The notes beneath the pieces are model-generated. The model was given only the letters and a program-made list of their open reading frames with translations, was not told where the DNA came from and did no database searches. This document shows positions 51,273 to 63,650 of a stretch of 64,000 nucleotides of DNA, one piece after another. Made by a program: the position numbers and the translations under genes. The first letter of the stretch is position 1. Each line of letters begins with the position of its first letter. The stretch covers positions 1-64,000 of the forward strand of contig JAANYP010003762.1 in the NCBI GenBank assembly GCA_020465985.1, given 5' to 3'. This DNA is from Centrapalus pauciflorus. Taxonomy: Eukaryota; Streptophyta; Magnoliopsida; Asterales; Asteraceae.

Positions 51273-54200
51273 TCAGGTTGATAAACCAAGCTTTTGTTCA
51301 AATCTTCTAACGCTCAATCTGTCTGATAGCCTCCATTCAATCTTAGAGATAAACTCTGTCATTAGTCTTCTATCATTAACAGACAAAGCTCCTCTCTTAG
51401 TTTTTCTCTTTTTATCTGAGGCCAGCTTTCCCTTCAAACCACTCAATACCTTTTGTAGTGTGCCATCTGAAAACTTGTTTAGTTCAACACTCCTCATGGC
51501 TCTTAGCTTCTTATTTCTGTCTTTGTACATCACCGCCGAATGCTCTACCATGATGACTTGAAATTCTTTCAACTCTCCAGCAAATTTGATATCTGTATTT
51601 GGAGCTGAGATGTTAATCTTTCTCATACCTCGTTCAACACCTATCTGCAGATCTTGCACTGACATCAATACCAGTTTCGTATGCATGAAGTGGAAAATTG
51701 TCTTTAAGGCAAATCTGTAGTGCTCATTTCTCTTATTTCTGCACAGCTCATCAAATAAATCTTCAATGTCAACCAGATGCATATTAAACATATCCGCTTT
51801 AGTGAACGTGTAGGTGTTGCCATCAGCTCTTGTGACAGTGAATGTCAGATAGAAAATCTGAACGAATCGATCTTTTTCAATTTTGACTAGATCAACGATC
51901 CTGAACTCACTCTTCACTTTACCAACAACCTGTGTCTTTTTCCTCAGAAAACTTGCATAATTAACAAGATTCGGCATGTTTGGCTCCAAAACCCTAAACA
52001 ATTTAAGAAATGAACACGGAGCTTGTTTCTTACAAAAAATTCGTTTTCCCAGAATGTCTTCAAGGTATGGCAGTTTGTTCCTTTTCTTGATAAACTCAGC
52101 AGACTGTTTTGCTGACAGCTCAAACTTCTTCACTTTCTTTTTACTTATCTCATCTTTGTTCAACAAAGTGAGCATATCCATTATTTCTCTTTGAACTACC
52201 TGTTGAGCTACAAATCTGAGTCTATGTTGCTTCTGTGACTCATCTGCCAGAATGTATTCATAAAAAATCTTTCCATAACCTCTATTTCATTCAATTCAAC
52301 CCTTTCTTGAATAACCACGTTCTCCATCGGAAACTCTTCAACTTCTTCCTTTACTTGAATTATAACCTCAGGCTTTTCAACCGTCGGTGTCGGTATAGAC
52401 TCTTTTAAGATTTCCTGCACTAACTCCTCTTCTTGTTTAATCATTTCTCCCTGAAAATCAATATCGGTCAATGTGATCACATCATCATCCTCAGACACTT
52501 CAACATACTCCTTACTCTCTTCTTCTACACCTTGAATCATTAATGTCTGTTCCTTAACCACTTGAACATCTTCATCTGAATCATTATATTCTTCAAAGTA
52601 GTAGATATCCTACTGAAAGTTCAAAGGAACTGGAACATCTTCATGAAGAATCAATCCAGCTCACTTTGTACATCAGCAGGTTCTTTTGAGCTCCCTGCTT
52701 CTTTCTCTTTCTCCTCTGTTTCGTTCTCAGGATATGTAATCATTAAAAGTCCGGGTGTAGGCTCAGCAAGCTTTCTCCTCTTCTCCCCCCTCATGACGAG
52801 CATCATCGGAGTCTTCGCCATGCTCATCATGCTTTCGTTTAGATGATGTAGCTTGCGCCTTACACGTTTCTTCAACAGCTGCTACCCTCTCAGAAAGATT
52901 TCCCAAAGCAGTACTTACCATACTTTCCAAACATATCATCCTTTCCCTCATTTCAACGAATTGTTCAAAAACAAACACCTTCAGCTCTTCCCTCAATTCA
53001 TCAATCGCTTGATTTGGATCAGATTGCTTTATCGATTTTTCTGCCACTGACTTTCCCTTTAAAAACTTGTGAATGTTTGACATCTGTGCCATCACTTTAG
53101 ATAACTGAGCAGAGACATGATTGTTCACTCCTGCAACAGCTGCATTCAATGCTTGGCTTAGAGATGATTCAGTAACGAACGGGGATAGATTCACCACTAG
53201 GTCACTCAGACATCCAGTTGTCACAACAGTTGAACTTGTGAAAAGAACATCTGTGTGGCCAGTGCTCAGAGTTGGTAAAGTGGTCGCTCTGACTAGACTT
53301 CCACCCTCTTCAAGCAACGGAGCAACAAATGCTTCCGTGGCTAAGGATGTTCCGGTGGGAACACGAAGTTCAACCACACTCACTTCAACTGATGAAGTTG
53401 ACTCAAGTGTCCTAATCTGTATAGGATCTAGACTCTGTGTTTGAACAAAAGTTGTACACTCGGGCAGTTGTGTACTTAGTTCAATATCCATCAAGTCCAA
53501 ATTACTTTCGGATAGTAGTTGTGGTTCATCCTGGTGTTCAAATGAAACAGTATCATGTTGAGAGGAGACTGAGTGGATGATTGGGTGTGCACTTGTCAGT
53601 GGGATACTGACCTCTTCAATGCTAACTCTCATAGGAGAGCTAACAGCAGATGTGGGTAAATCCCGGCTTTCTAGGGTAAGTGCATCCCTCACACTCTCCT
53701 TGGCAATATGAACAACATCCATTAAAGCAGCCCCTCCCTCATTATGATCTCCACCATCATCACCATCATCATCAACATCAATTCCTTCATCTTCATCCTC
53801 CTGAATATTCGACAATGTCCTCTCAGAATCAGAACTATCTGCCTCTTCCTCACCACCCCTTACTACTTCTACTCCCTCAATCACTTGCAGGCTTCCCTGA
53901 ACTTCAGCCCCATGCTGAGGTTCCTCACTCCCTATTACTCCTTGGGTAAGAGAACCCGGTTCTTGGGTCTCTATTGGAGCATGATCTATCCTATATAATT
54001 TTACACTCTCACTCTTTGGATCTGCATACTTTAGTAAAGATTCAGGAATCGGCATGATATTTGCATTGGTAGAATCCAGCACGTCGTGTAAACTCATCAT
54101 CACATAGTCTGGGCATCTTTGTGAGTTTGCTCGCTTTGGTATATATTCATTTTCCCTTAGGATTCCTCCTATAAGAATTTGAATAAACCTCTGTAGTGGT

Positions 54201-54931
54201 ACAAACTTCCTTGCTCTGTTCATTGTCTTTGCAAGTACGATCTCCTTGAGGTCTTCCCAGATGCATTGAGCATAATCATAATGCTTATTAAAAGCAATTC
54301 CATAAAAATTTCTTAGACAGTGAATGTTGCATCTGTCTATTCCTGTATGCTTAGATGTCATGCATCTATTAATGATTCCAAACAACGTGTACCATTCTCC
54401 ATTTAAACCATTTCGATGAAATTTGGAGCTTTTTGGAAGTGGCTTTGAGTAACCCAAGCATATCAAGTCATGAACCAGCTCCTCATTAGAAACAAAGTCC
54501 TCAAAATCAACCAACTCAGGAAAGTTATGGAGAAGTCTGGCAAGGGTAATCTTGGATTTAAACTAATCAATAGTTACTTTAAAGTGGTGGTTTCCATCAG
54601 CAGGAACAAATTTGACTGTATGCCAAAATTGTTGCAGGTAGACTTGTGGAATAGAGGGTTTGTACTGAAGAAGATATCCCAAAGGATGGCCTTTGAGAAT
54701 ATCTACTATAATAGGATGACTAAGTTTGATGACCTTTGTATCCAAACAATGGTTGTTGTCTTTGAAGGGTAGGCAATGTCTGGGTTTAACAAGTAGGTTA
54801 TCAGGTATGATGGTTGAAGGTGAAGGTCGTGCAACTGATGTTGATCGGACGGGTGTAAAAACAAGTGTATGGTTGGAGGATGAATGGGAATCTGATGAAT
54901 TGGAATTCTGGGAATGATTTGGAGATGCCAT
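51273..54931 (-). pseudogene. E5 third reading frame ('envelope-like'), lightly broken
   Basis: ATG at 54931 in good context (CAAATGGCA), six bases after a canonical splice acceptor. N-terminal Ser-rich stretch, then SHPIIVDILKGHPLGYLL and LQQFWHTV (F-W module). A TAG at ~54563 interrupts, then 583 open codons (54514-52763): CLGYSKPLPKSSKFHRNG, a Cys/His-bearing stretch TGIDRCNIHCLRNFYG, an acidic/Ser-Thr linker, and a coiled coil (~53140-52850). A frameshift at ~52780, a TAG near 52615 and another shift at ~52200 precede a basic C-terminal domain open from 52181 to 51273. No membrane helix. This is the least decayed of the three such genes here. Confidence 0.82.
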
Positions 54932-54937
54932 TTGAAC

Positions 54938-56261
54938 CTGTACACAAATAATAATCTTGTTAGACAATGCAGGTAAACAAATGAAGTCATTCAAAGTAGA
55001 AAAATATAACATTTTGTCAGAAATTATAAAAATTTGAGATTTTCTGTTTAAGGCATCGGGATTCCGGACAATAATAAAATATTATTGACAGGATTCCAGA
55101 GTCAATCGTTCAGAGACCAATGTTAGAAAAACAAAAATTTATAACAATTTCTTGAAAAATTGTCACATTTTTCTTAAAACATTCAAAATCCAACACTTAG
55201 TAAAAAATTTCATAGAAATTCGAATAAAACATCATCCATCTCGAATGACTCTAGATAAATCTCGAATGATACATGAAACAACTCGAATGAACCTTGATAT
55301 CAACTCGAATGAGTCTTGATGTTAACTCGAACGAAACATTGTCAATTGAGTCATAATGTTTCTCGAATGATAAAACATTTCAACTCGAATGAAATATACT
55401 TAGACTCGAATGATACAGTATCATGTTTCAGGATGTCAGCAACTCGCATGGAGTATAACTTTCCTCGAATACAATATGAGACCAAATCGAATAGAATACA
55501 AAAAATTCTCGGGCAGTGTATTAATCAAGACTGAATATTCTAAGTGTCAATCTAAACAACTCGAATAACACTTAGACTTTCTCGATTAACACATTAGTCA
55601 ACTCGAATGACTCTTGTTCTTTGAGTAGCATTGTAGTCAACTTGAATGACTCCTGGTCTTTCTCGAGTAACATTGTAGTCAACTCGAATGACTCTCAGAG
55701 TTTCTCGATTAACTCTTTAGTCAACTTGATTACCTCTTAGTATTTCTCGATTTAGCCTTTGACTCAACTTGATTGATACTAAGAAGTTTCTCGATTGAAG
55801 CCTTTAATCGAGAAAGTCCTAACGAATTTATTTCCAAGTCCTCTATACACTGAATATTCAAAAATTAATTCCAAGTATATTTTCAGTGATTTAAAACTTG
55901 TTCCTCATTTGAAAAAACATTATAAACAACTTTGTTTTACTGAACTTTGAGTAAAAACAACACTACAGTTGTTAAAAATTTAAAATTCAGAAACAAGAAG
56001 AACACGAAAGTTTTTGAAACTAAAATCCAATCTGTGTGTGTGGTTTGATTTCAACCATGAAATTTCAGATTCATGTTCACATTGATAAACCGAAACATAC
56101 CACACAATTATTTTCATTTTTATGAACAAAACATTATGAAAACCATGAACACTCAAAAATACACAAAAAAAATACGAACATGAACACTAACAGATACATA
56201 CAGATGCTCATACTGAAAAATAAAAAATGTAAAAATGAAAGAAACAAACGATTTTACTCAC
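54938..56261 (-). other. Candidate 5' UTR intron of E5 third gene
   Basis: Minus strand: donor ATT|GTGAGTAAA at 56261, acceptor TTTGTGTACAG|G ending at 54938, branch-site CTAAC at 54963-54959, about 20 bases before the acceptor, with a T-rich stretch between. Length 1324. The intron encloses the CTCGAATGA array. All motifs are seen directly; splicing is inferred. Confidence 0.55.
55230..55800 (-). repeat. CTCGAATGA motif array
   Basis: About 20 degenerate copies of (A/T)CTCGAATGA, mostly on the plus strand, spaced 20-40 bases apart in E5's spacer. They resemble the TTCGAA-type arrays of E1 but with a different core. Confidence 0.75.
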
Positions 56262-56364
56262 AATATAATGAACTAGTTGCTTGAATCTATCGAAAATATG
56301 TGGGTTTGAGATTTCTTGATGATGAAGAAAGTTTGTTTGGAGAAGATGATGAATATTCGGTATC

Positions 56365-56448
56365 TTGAAAAAGAAAATTTGAAATTTGAATTTCAAATTT
56401 ATATTCGAAGTTACCCGGCCCATTTTGGTTTTCAATTTAACCGGCCCA
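56365..56448 (-). promoter_or_regulatory. Candidate internal promoter of E5: two site II boxes and TATA
   Basis: Minus strand: TGGGCC at 56448-56443 and again at 56422-56417, TATAAAT at 56403-56397, then a leader rich in TC (TTCATCATCTTCTCC). TGGGCC/T 'site II' boxes are known TCP-bound elements of plant housekeeping promoters. The transcript would start near 56365 and run into the candidate intron donor at 56261. Confidence 0.5.
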
Positions 56449-56684
56449 TTTTCATTTAATCATTTTTAAACCCAATTAATTACCACAACCCAATATCTTT
56501 TCAAAAATAAAAATTTAAAAAAGCAAAACAACAAAAAATAAAACAACAAAAAAATTTAAAGCAGATATATGAAAAAGAAAAAAATTGAAAATTCACACAA
56601 TTAAAAAAAAGGTAACATACACAAAACACATAAAACAAAAAAAATATTAAACTCAAAACAAAAAAAATTTAAAAAAATCAAAAT

Positions 56685-56822
56685 GCTCCCCCCTTTAATT
56701 TCTGAAAGCTGCTCCCCCTCAAATGTATATCTTATTTCTCAACTTAGCCCCCCTACAAAATATCAGATAATTTTTATCAGATTTTCTCAAAATCAGATAA
56801 ATTTATTTTCTGCTCCCCATGC
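56685..56822 (-). promoter_or_regulatory. Extra polypurine tracts downstream of E5 pol
   Basis: Minus strand: AAAGGGGGGAGCA (~56698-56686), TTGAGGGGGAGCAGC (~56722-56708), TAGGGGGGCTAAG (~56755-56743) and ATGGGGAGCAG (~56821-56811). They lie 130-260 bases after the pol stop and far from the LTR, like internal plus-strand primer sites. Confidence 0.6.
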
Positions 56823-56951
56823 ACATGACAATCTATATCTTGTTAATTTCCAATAAATTGAACTTAACATTCAAGAATTTAACATCAGATTATAATCAAT
56901 TAAAAATAGTAAATTTAAAATTATAAATTAAAACTACTGAATTATTAAATC

Positions 56952-57143
56952 TTAATGATTCAACATACCCAATTTGTATACCAAAAAATTAAACCTTTTT
57001 TCATCTAACGCCTTGGTAAACAAATCAGCTAGTTGATATTCAGTAGGAACAAAATATAATTCTATATTTCCATTTTCAACATGATCCTTTATAAAATGGT
57101 ACCGAATGTCAATGTGTTTTGTTTTTGAATGTTGCACCGGATT
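56952..57143 (-). pseudogene. pol: E5 RNase H, C-terminal end
   Basis: Reads NPVQHSKTKHIDIRYHFIKD...ADLFTKALDEKRF...LGMLNH then TAA (56954-56952). This is the end of a copia RNase H domain. Its upstream part is at 63651-64000. The joint with E4 at 57143/57144 makes a false longer frame by fusing E4 RT codons to these bases out of frame. Confidence 0.88.
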
Positions 57144-59448
57144 TGATGCAATCCGTACAGAGCCTTATCTAATCGATATACTCTGTCTGGATATTTCGGA
57201 TCTGTAAACCCGGGCGGCTGTTCTAGATACACCAGTTCCTTCACTTTCCCATAGAGGAAAGCGCTGTTAACGTCTAGCTGATATACTTTAAAGCCCTTGA
57301 AGGAAGCAAAAGCCAGAAACAAACGAATTGCTTCCAACCTTGCTACTGGCGCAAACACCTCATTGTAATCGATTCCCTCCTCTTGGTTGAAACCCTTTAC
57401 AACTAACCTAGCCGTGTTGCGAGTGACTATACCCCGATCGTCTCTTTTGCACTGAAAAACCCATTTGGTTCCTATTGCTATTTCCCCTCGAGGTAATGGA
57501 ACTAACTCCCACACTTCTAGTTTCCTAAATTGAGAGAGTTCTTCCTGCATCGCTTCAACCCAGGAGTTATCTTTTTGTGCCATTTGCACGTTTTTCGGCT
57601 CTACTTGCGAGATGAAACAAGAATGGAGGCAGGTGTGAAAGGCCTCAGAGTCGTTTATCATCGACAACAACACAGTGTTGTTATTTAAAATACTCCACGT
57701 CCTCACACCCGCATTAGGATTTCCTATGATGCTTTCTATAGGATGGTTTTTATTGATCCTAGATGTCTCTATCTCGTCAACTCTCAGATTATCTCCTAAA
57801 TTTGATCCTATTTCACCTAAAGGGGGAACAACCTCAGAATTCACATTTTCTTCCTCGTGGACAGTTTCCTCAGAGTCGGAATTTGTTGTCTGAGTCTGAT
57901 TCTCATTTGTAGGTGCTTCTGAATCAGTGACTTCTGGAGATCCATCTTCAGTTGAAGTAGGCTCGGATGTGGTTTGAAATGTGGTCCTCGGAAAGCTATG
58001 ACCGTCGTCATTCAGATTCAACGTTGCCATGTCCTTTTCGATGGTACCTGCATATTCATCCAAAGGAATGTTAAATGACTCATACAGTTTGTCATAGTTA
58101 AATATCCATTCCGGACCTGTTTGGGGTTCATGTGAATAACTTGTGACTTCTATGTTATACACAATCTCTACTGTACCATTTGTTTTGTTAAAAACCCGTT
58201 TGTTTGGTGAGTTCGGCACATAACCTTGGAAGTATCCTTCGTCAGCCTTTTCACCAAACTTAGGTTGTTGTTTTGTTCGCAATAAAGTACATGGTACCCC
58301 AAAAGGTTCGAAGCCAGTTAAATTAGGTGGCCGTTTATTCTAAATTTCATAACAGGTTTTGTTCAAAGATTTGACAGTAAGGACCCGGTTTAAGATATGG
58401 CATGCGGTATTCACTGCCTCCCCCAAAACATGGTAGGAAGCTTTGAATCCGAAAGCATGGTCCTTGCTGCCTCAATCAATGTCCTGTTCTTTCGTTCGGC
58501 CACTCCATTTTGTTATGGCTCATAGGGTGCACTAAATTCATGCATTATGCCCTTTGTTAGGCAATATACACCAAATACAGTGTTTTTAAATTCAGTTCCG
58601 TTATCACTACGAAGCCGTTTAACCCTTCTTCCATAGGAATTCTCCACTTGGTCTAAGAACCCGATGAGCTTGGAAGTCGTCTCGTCCTTTGTACCTAGAA
58701 AGAAAACCCAAGAAAATCATGAGTAATCATCAGTGATAACTAAACAATACCAACTACCACCTATACTCCTTTTGTTGATTGGTCCGAAGAGGTCCATATG
58801 CAGCAAATCGAATGTGGTAATGATGGAGTTCTGAGTCTTAGATTTGTGTGCTTTCTTATGTTGTTTTCCCTTCTTGCATGGTAGACACTTATCCTCGAAC
58901 TAAAAACTCTTCATAGGCACCCCTTGCACTAATCCATGTTTCGCTATGTAGTTCATTTTTCTCAGGTGCAAGTGTGCCATGCGTCTGTGCCATAAAACAG
59001 ACTCAGTCTCCGAAGCTTTAGATAACAGACAGATTGGACCCATCGAAGATTCAGGCTTGTTCATATCGAGCATGTACAAGTCATTCTTCCTTGGAGCCCA
59101 CATCAATATCCACTCTTCAGGTATCTTGAAACCCGGTTTTAACACTAACGCCTCAGTATCAGTGAACATCACTGAATTCTTCTTATCACAGATTTGACAT
59201 ACACTAATGAGATTATCAACCAGTTTATCAACGTGATAAACTTGATCCAATTTGATCGTCCTATTAGTGACCACTCCAGTACCCGTGATGTTTCCTCCCT
59301 TATTTCCCGCGAATGATACAATTCCCCGATTCCCACCCTTGAAGTCTGTAAGTAGACTTCTTTCCCCTGTCATGTGCCTGAAGCATCCACTGTCGACGAA
59401 CCATTTGTTGTTTAGACCTGTGGTTATCTCCTGCACATGAAAGAAAAT
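57144..59448 (-). pseudogene. pol: pol of E4, truncated
   Basis: Protease WFVDSGCFRHMTG (~59400) retains DSG. GAG-pre-integrase LWHRRMAHLHLRKMN (~58990-58945). The integrase section (58900-58290) has several stops and frameshifts, though HMDLFGP and NGTEF remain legible. From 58282 the frame is open through the linker (SEPTSTEDGSPE) into RT: TKWVFQCKRDDRG, EGIDYNEVFAPVARLEAIRLFLAF, DVNSAFLYGK, LDKALYGLHQ. It stops at 57144 before the YxDD box. DVNSAF is intact here where both E1 copies have a TAG. Confidence 0.88.
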
Positions 59449-59451
59449 AGG

Positions 59452-62342
59452 TTAGTTATCACGGGGAACCCAAGCCATAACTGACTTGGTTATACCATTC
59501 TCCTCCACATACTTAAACTCTTTCAAATACCCATCTCGCCTTTCAGGTGACTTGGGTCGTTGAATTGGAGTTTGTTGTGGTGCCGAGTGATTTAATTTCA
59601 CTCTTTGCCTTTGAGTAGGCATTTGCTGCAGAGCTCTTGAATAATTACGATTATAATGCATTTCAGATTGATATCCCTGAGCTCTACCCGGTGTGTGATG
59701 TCTTACAGGAGTGTGTGACCTAACCGGAGTGTAAGCTCTGCTAGGTGTTGTGCTCCTATACTGTTGTTGTGGTCCAGACCTAGATTGATTAATGACTCGA
59801 TTCGGTGAATTTGTCCTAATCACTTCTTTTGGTCCACCTTTCACCGGTATTTGTTTCACAACCGGCTTTGGTGTAGCTTGCACAGTTTTTTCGGTACTCT
59901 GAGAACTACTAGTGCTGGCAACACTTGTAGAAGGCTTAGCATGTTCTGGCTTCCCTGTCTTAGGTGTAATGTCAACTTTCCTATGCGGACAGTTAGAAGC
60001 AACATGCCCCCTTTCGTGACATCTAAAGCAAGACATTTTGTCAATAGACTTCTTGTGTGTGCCCTTTGACTTAGGTGTCTCACTAGTGTCTGGTTCTTTT
60101 GGTGCATCTATAGTAACTGGTTCATCATCCTGATCATTAAATCAATTTTGTGTTTTCCTACTGGTGTATCACTAGAAGGAGACACAAACTTAACTTTCTT
60201 AATCTTGACATTAGTATCAGTCACCTTAGGTGTATTTTCCCTTACAGTTGCAGACACTGGTTCAGGTATTTCCTCTAAGTCTACTGATTTCTCAGTTTTC
60301 TCCTGAGGTTGAGGCACATAGTTGTCATTAAAAGGTGGAGGAATCTCATGAAATCCTAGACCTACCGGCTTTTTAGATTGTCGTTGTGCATCTAAAACTT
60401 TCCCTAGGTTAAGACTTGAGTTCCTAAACTTTCCATGTTTACTATTGGCCTCAGCTACCTTCACCTTAGACTCAGCTAGCTCTATGTCTCTGGTTTTCAG
60501 CTCCTTGGTTAATGCTTCATCATGTTCATACATGAGTTCTAACCTAACACACTGTTCGCTCAGTTTGTCCTTTAGAACTATCACTTCTTGTGCATCAGCC
60601 TTAAGCTTATCCCTAAGATCTTGCTTAATATCAATCAGGCTAGCATTATCTGATTTTAATGACTCATTTTGAGCATATATATTTTGATGTGATTCTAGCA
60701 CTAAATTTAACCTATCGTTAGATGTAGCACATAAAACGCACAATTCATGGAAAAGAGAGAATTTCAGACTTACCTTTGTATGATATGATTCTACGTTGGC
60801 CATCTGAGCGGCAAACTCCAAAATCGTCTGATCATCCGACTTCTCCACCCACATCGGACTGCTTTCTTTTTGACTGCTGTCCCCTGTTTTCTGCTCTGCT
60901 CCTTCACATCCACTGTTAGTCACTTCAGCTATAAAGGCTCTGGCGTTCGTTTCTGGATGTGTACTCCAGTCGTATGTACTGTCCAGCTGTCTGTCTGATG
61001 TGACGTTAGATAACAGACCAGCTATGTTTGCTTGACTGGTTGATGTACTCGGAAAATATCGTTGTTGTGATTGGTTCTGATATTGTCCATGATTCTGATT
61101 CTGCCCCTGGTAATTCTCTACCTTCGGTCTCTAACACTCTCTAGCGAAGTGTCCTAAGCCTTGATAGTTGTAGCACTTTACCTTGGACTTATCGAAGCCA
61201 ATCCGGTTGTTACTCATGTTCAGATTTCTTCCAGTCCGTTTAATGAACCTCTTAACCCGTTGAGTTACCATGGCCAGTTGCCATTGGAGATCCATCTCTT
61301 TAAGGTCATCAGGATCTACCTGATCATAATCCTCATCCCAGAGTGCAGGATCGTTGATTTTACCCTGAACGCAATTTCCATATGCGGCCACGAATGAAGC
61401 CAACAGATTCAAATGGTCTTCGGCCGATTTAGCGCTCATTGGCATCTTAGAATATCCCTGAGATGTAGATGCCCGAGTAGCCTGATGCTGCTGCTTTTCT
61501 TCTGGTCTAGCGAACCCTAAGAAAGCCCTACTCTGTGCGTCCTCTGGCTCAGCCGGTATCGATGTTTCGCCTGAGAAAAAGGTTGTAGATGTCTTCATTT
61601 CAGCTGCCACTGAAGGTGTTGATTTTCCAAAATACATTGCTGGATTTTGGACATGTTCATAATCCGTTTCTGCCTTCAGTAATTCAAAATGATACGCCCT
61701 CAGCGTTCCCACCACATCCTCCAGAGATAGAGTATAGTTTTTATCCTCATCAAGCTTAATCATGGCCACGTACATCGCCCATTTGGCCGGTAAAGCATCC
61801 AGAAGCTTATTATTCTTTTCAGTGTCGCTATACTCAATATCATGACTTTCTAGCTCAGTCAACAGATTATAGAAACGCGTGATGGTGTCGTCCAGCTTTT
61901 CGTCCTTCAATGCCTTAAAGATCGCAAACTGCTGCTTAAGCATCTCCATACGCTTCCTCCTTACCCTTGGGTTATCCTCACACCTTTTTTCCAATGACTC
62001 CCAGAGCTCTTTCGATGTCTTTTGATTTCGGAAAGTGTGCAGTATGTCCTGAGGTAACGCCATTCTTATGATAGCGTATGCGCGGTTTTATGCTTCAGAC
62101 ATCTTTTTGTCACCGTCCTTCAATTTAGAATACGTAACAACCTTTTGTCGTCCTTCTATCTCAGCTGTCGGTGGAATGTATCCCTCGTCGATACAGATCC
62201 ACATACGCATATCATTGAATCGCACAAAGTCGGCAAACCGATCTTTCCACCAGTAATAGTCTTCAAGTTTCATCAGTTTAGGCGGAGTATTTGCTTTTCC
62301 GACTTCGTGATCCATTTCCAGAAATCATTGTAGATTTGTCAT
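59452..62342 (-). pseudogene. gag: gag of E4, broken
   Basis: The family start codon is at 62342, with a TGA six codons in. It then reads PPKLMKLEDYYWWKDRF (~62295), a TAA ~62090, and MALPQDILHTFRNQKTSKELW (62063 on). Zinc knuckle 1 reads CYNYQGLGHFAREC, with the second Cys changed to Tyr. A Leu/Lys/Glu coiled-coil stretch spans 60780-60420. Zinc knuckle 2 CFRCHERGHVASNC (~60033-59992) is intact. A basic/Ser-rich tail follows. TAA 59454-59452 closes gag in the same frame as pol, only five codons before pol's first conserved residues. Confidence 0.88.
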
Positions 62343-62970
62343 AGTTTCAAAGAAAATTGTATTTAAACTTAATTAATTTAATTCGAAATGAATTTAAATT
62401 AATTCATTCGAATTTAGGTAAATTCGAATAGAATTAACTTTAAACCTATTTGGGATTAAATTCGAGTTAAGTTCTTAAATCCAATTAAATTCGAAATGTG
62501 TGACAAATTGGAAGGTCTCCAAACTTGAATGTCAAGGTAAACTCGAACAGTATTCAAAATCGAAACCCAAATAAACTCGAATACCCTGTTCGACTTTAGT
62601 CCAAACTCGAAGCATTTAGCAGATTCGAAACATCTAAACTCGAAATCACTTTTTAGGAAACTCGAAAGGAGCGTATTTTGATCAAACTCGAAAATGAGCA
62701 AAACCCTAATTACTCCTTAACAGATTCGAGCGCCGCAAACTCGAGAAATGGCTAATACCTTGGGTTTTTCACGTTTTTCAGATTAAATCAATATTTTTAC
62801 AAGTAAAAATATTGATATTGATCAAAAATGTGTACTACAACAAAGTATTTCCCAGATTCCAATTTGATAAGCTCGAAAAATCCAATAAGAAGTGAGATTA
62901 ACCGTCCAAAAGCGTCAAGAAACCTAGGATGTATCTTTATGAACACGAAGAACACGAAGAACAACCCTTA
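62343..62970 (-). other. E4 leader with CTCGAA motif array
   Basis: Non-coding, ~630 bp. Repeats ACTCGAA/ATTCGAA words (~62390-62740), the E4 version of the E1 leader array. Confidence 0.7.
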
Positions 62971-62983
62971 GGCTCTGATACCA
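62971..62983 (-). promoter_or_regulatory. Primer binding site (initiator tRNA-Met)
   Basis: Minus strand TGGTATCAGAGCC, two bases from the LTR. Confidence 0.95.
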
Positions 62984-62985
62984 CT

Positions 62986-63650
62986 TGTAAGGTCTTGCAC
63001 TACACAGATCTATCTAGACGCGACACCGTCAACGAGTGCGGAATCCTCGTTAACGGCTTGACGGAATTAACACTCACATGGAACACGGAGACTATCACAA
63101 CGCTGTACGATCGATCACGAACGAACCTACACAATAATTCTCTCCGTAACAACTCTTAAAACACTAATAAACTCGAGATCGCCCTTTTTCTTAATCTCAC
63201 ACGAATTCTGAAAAAGTCTACTAATGATTCGAGTTAATCCCTAATTATAGATGCTCATTCGAGTTTGTCATGCGCCAAACTCGAATCAGGCCCAAGGCCC
63301 ATTCGAGTCTGTCCCCTTGACACTCTCGAATCTGCCCTATAATTCACATTCGAATCTGCCATAGATTCAAATGCCATTTACTAGTGAATTCGAATTTATA
63401 CTAAATTCGACTTTCACATATTAAACCTATATTTTAACTTATGTTTTAACTTATGTTTGAATTAATCTTTGAACTTTATGTTTGAACTTCTTGTAATACA
63501 TTACATCAAGTTCAAACATACAATCAATAACTATCAAACATATGTAAACACATATATCAAACACTCGTTAATACTCAATACCTTGTAATATTACTTGAAT
63601 CAAAATGCTAATACTACTTAGACTGCTATCGTCACACAGGGTTACCAACA
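62986..63650 (-). repeat. 5' LTR of E4
   Basis: 665 bp on the minus strand, TGTTGGTAACC...CCTTACA. The first ~30 bases resemble the E1 LTR (CCCTGTGTGACGATAGCAGT), supporting kinship, but the middle is different, with ATTCGAGT/ACTCGAAT words. Confidence 0.9.

Larger units (their letters stand above)
57144..63650 (-). mobile_element. Sirevirus E4, minus strand, 3'-truncated, inside E5
   Basis: 5' LTR 62986-63650, primer site, leader, gag, pol up to LYGLHQ in reverse transcriptase. RNase H, third gene and 3' LTR are missing. The protein sequence is clearly of the E1 type but diverged, and the LTR differs. It lies within E5's RNase H codons. The LTR end joins E5 exactly at TGTTGG, as expected for integration; the truncated end removed a few E5 codons. 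Confidence 0.9.

Noticed and set aside
57089..58282. A 397-codon frame appearing to end ...LYGLHQIRCNIQKQ
   Set aside because: The last ~18 codons are E5 RNase H bases read out of frame across the E4/E5 joint.
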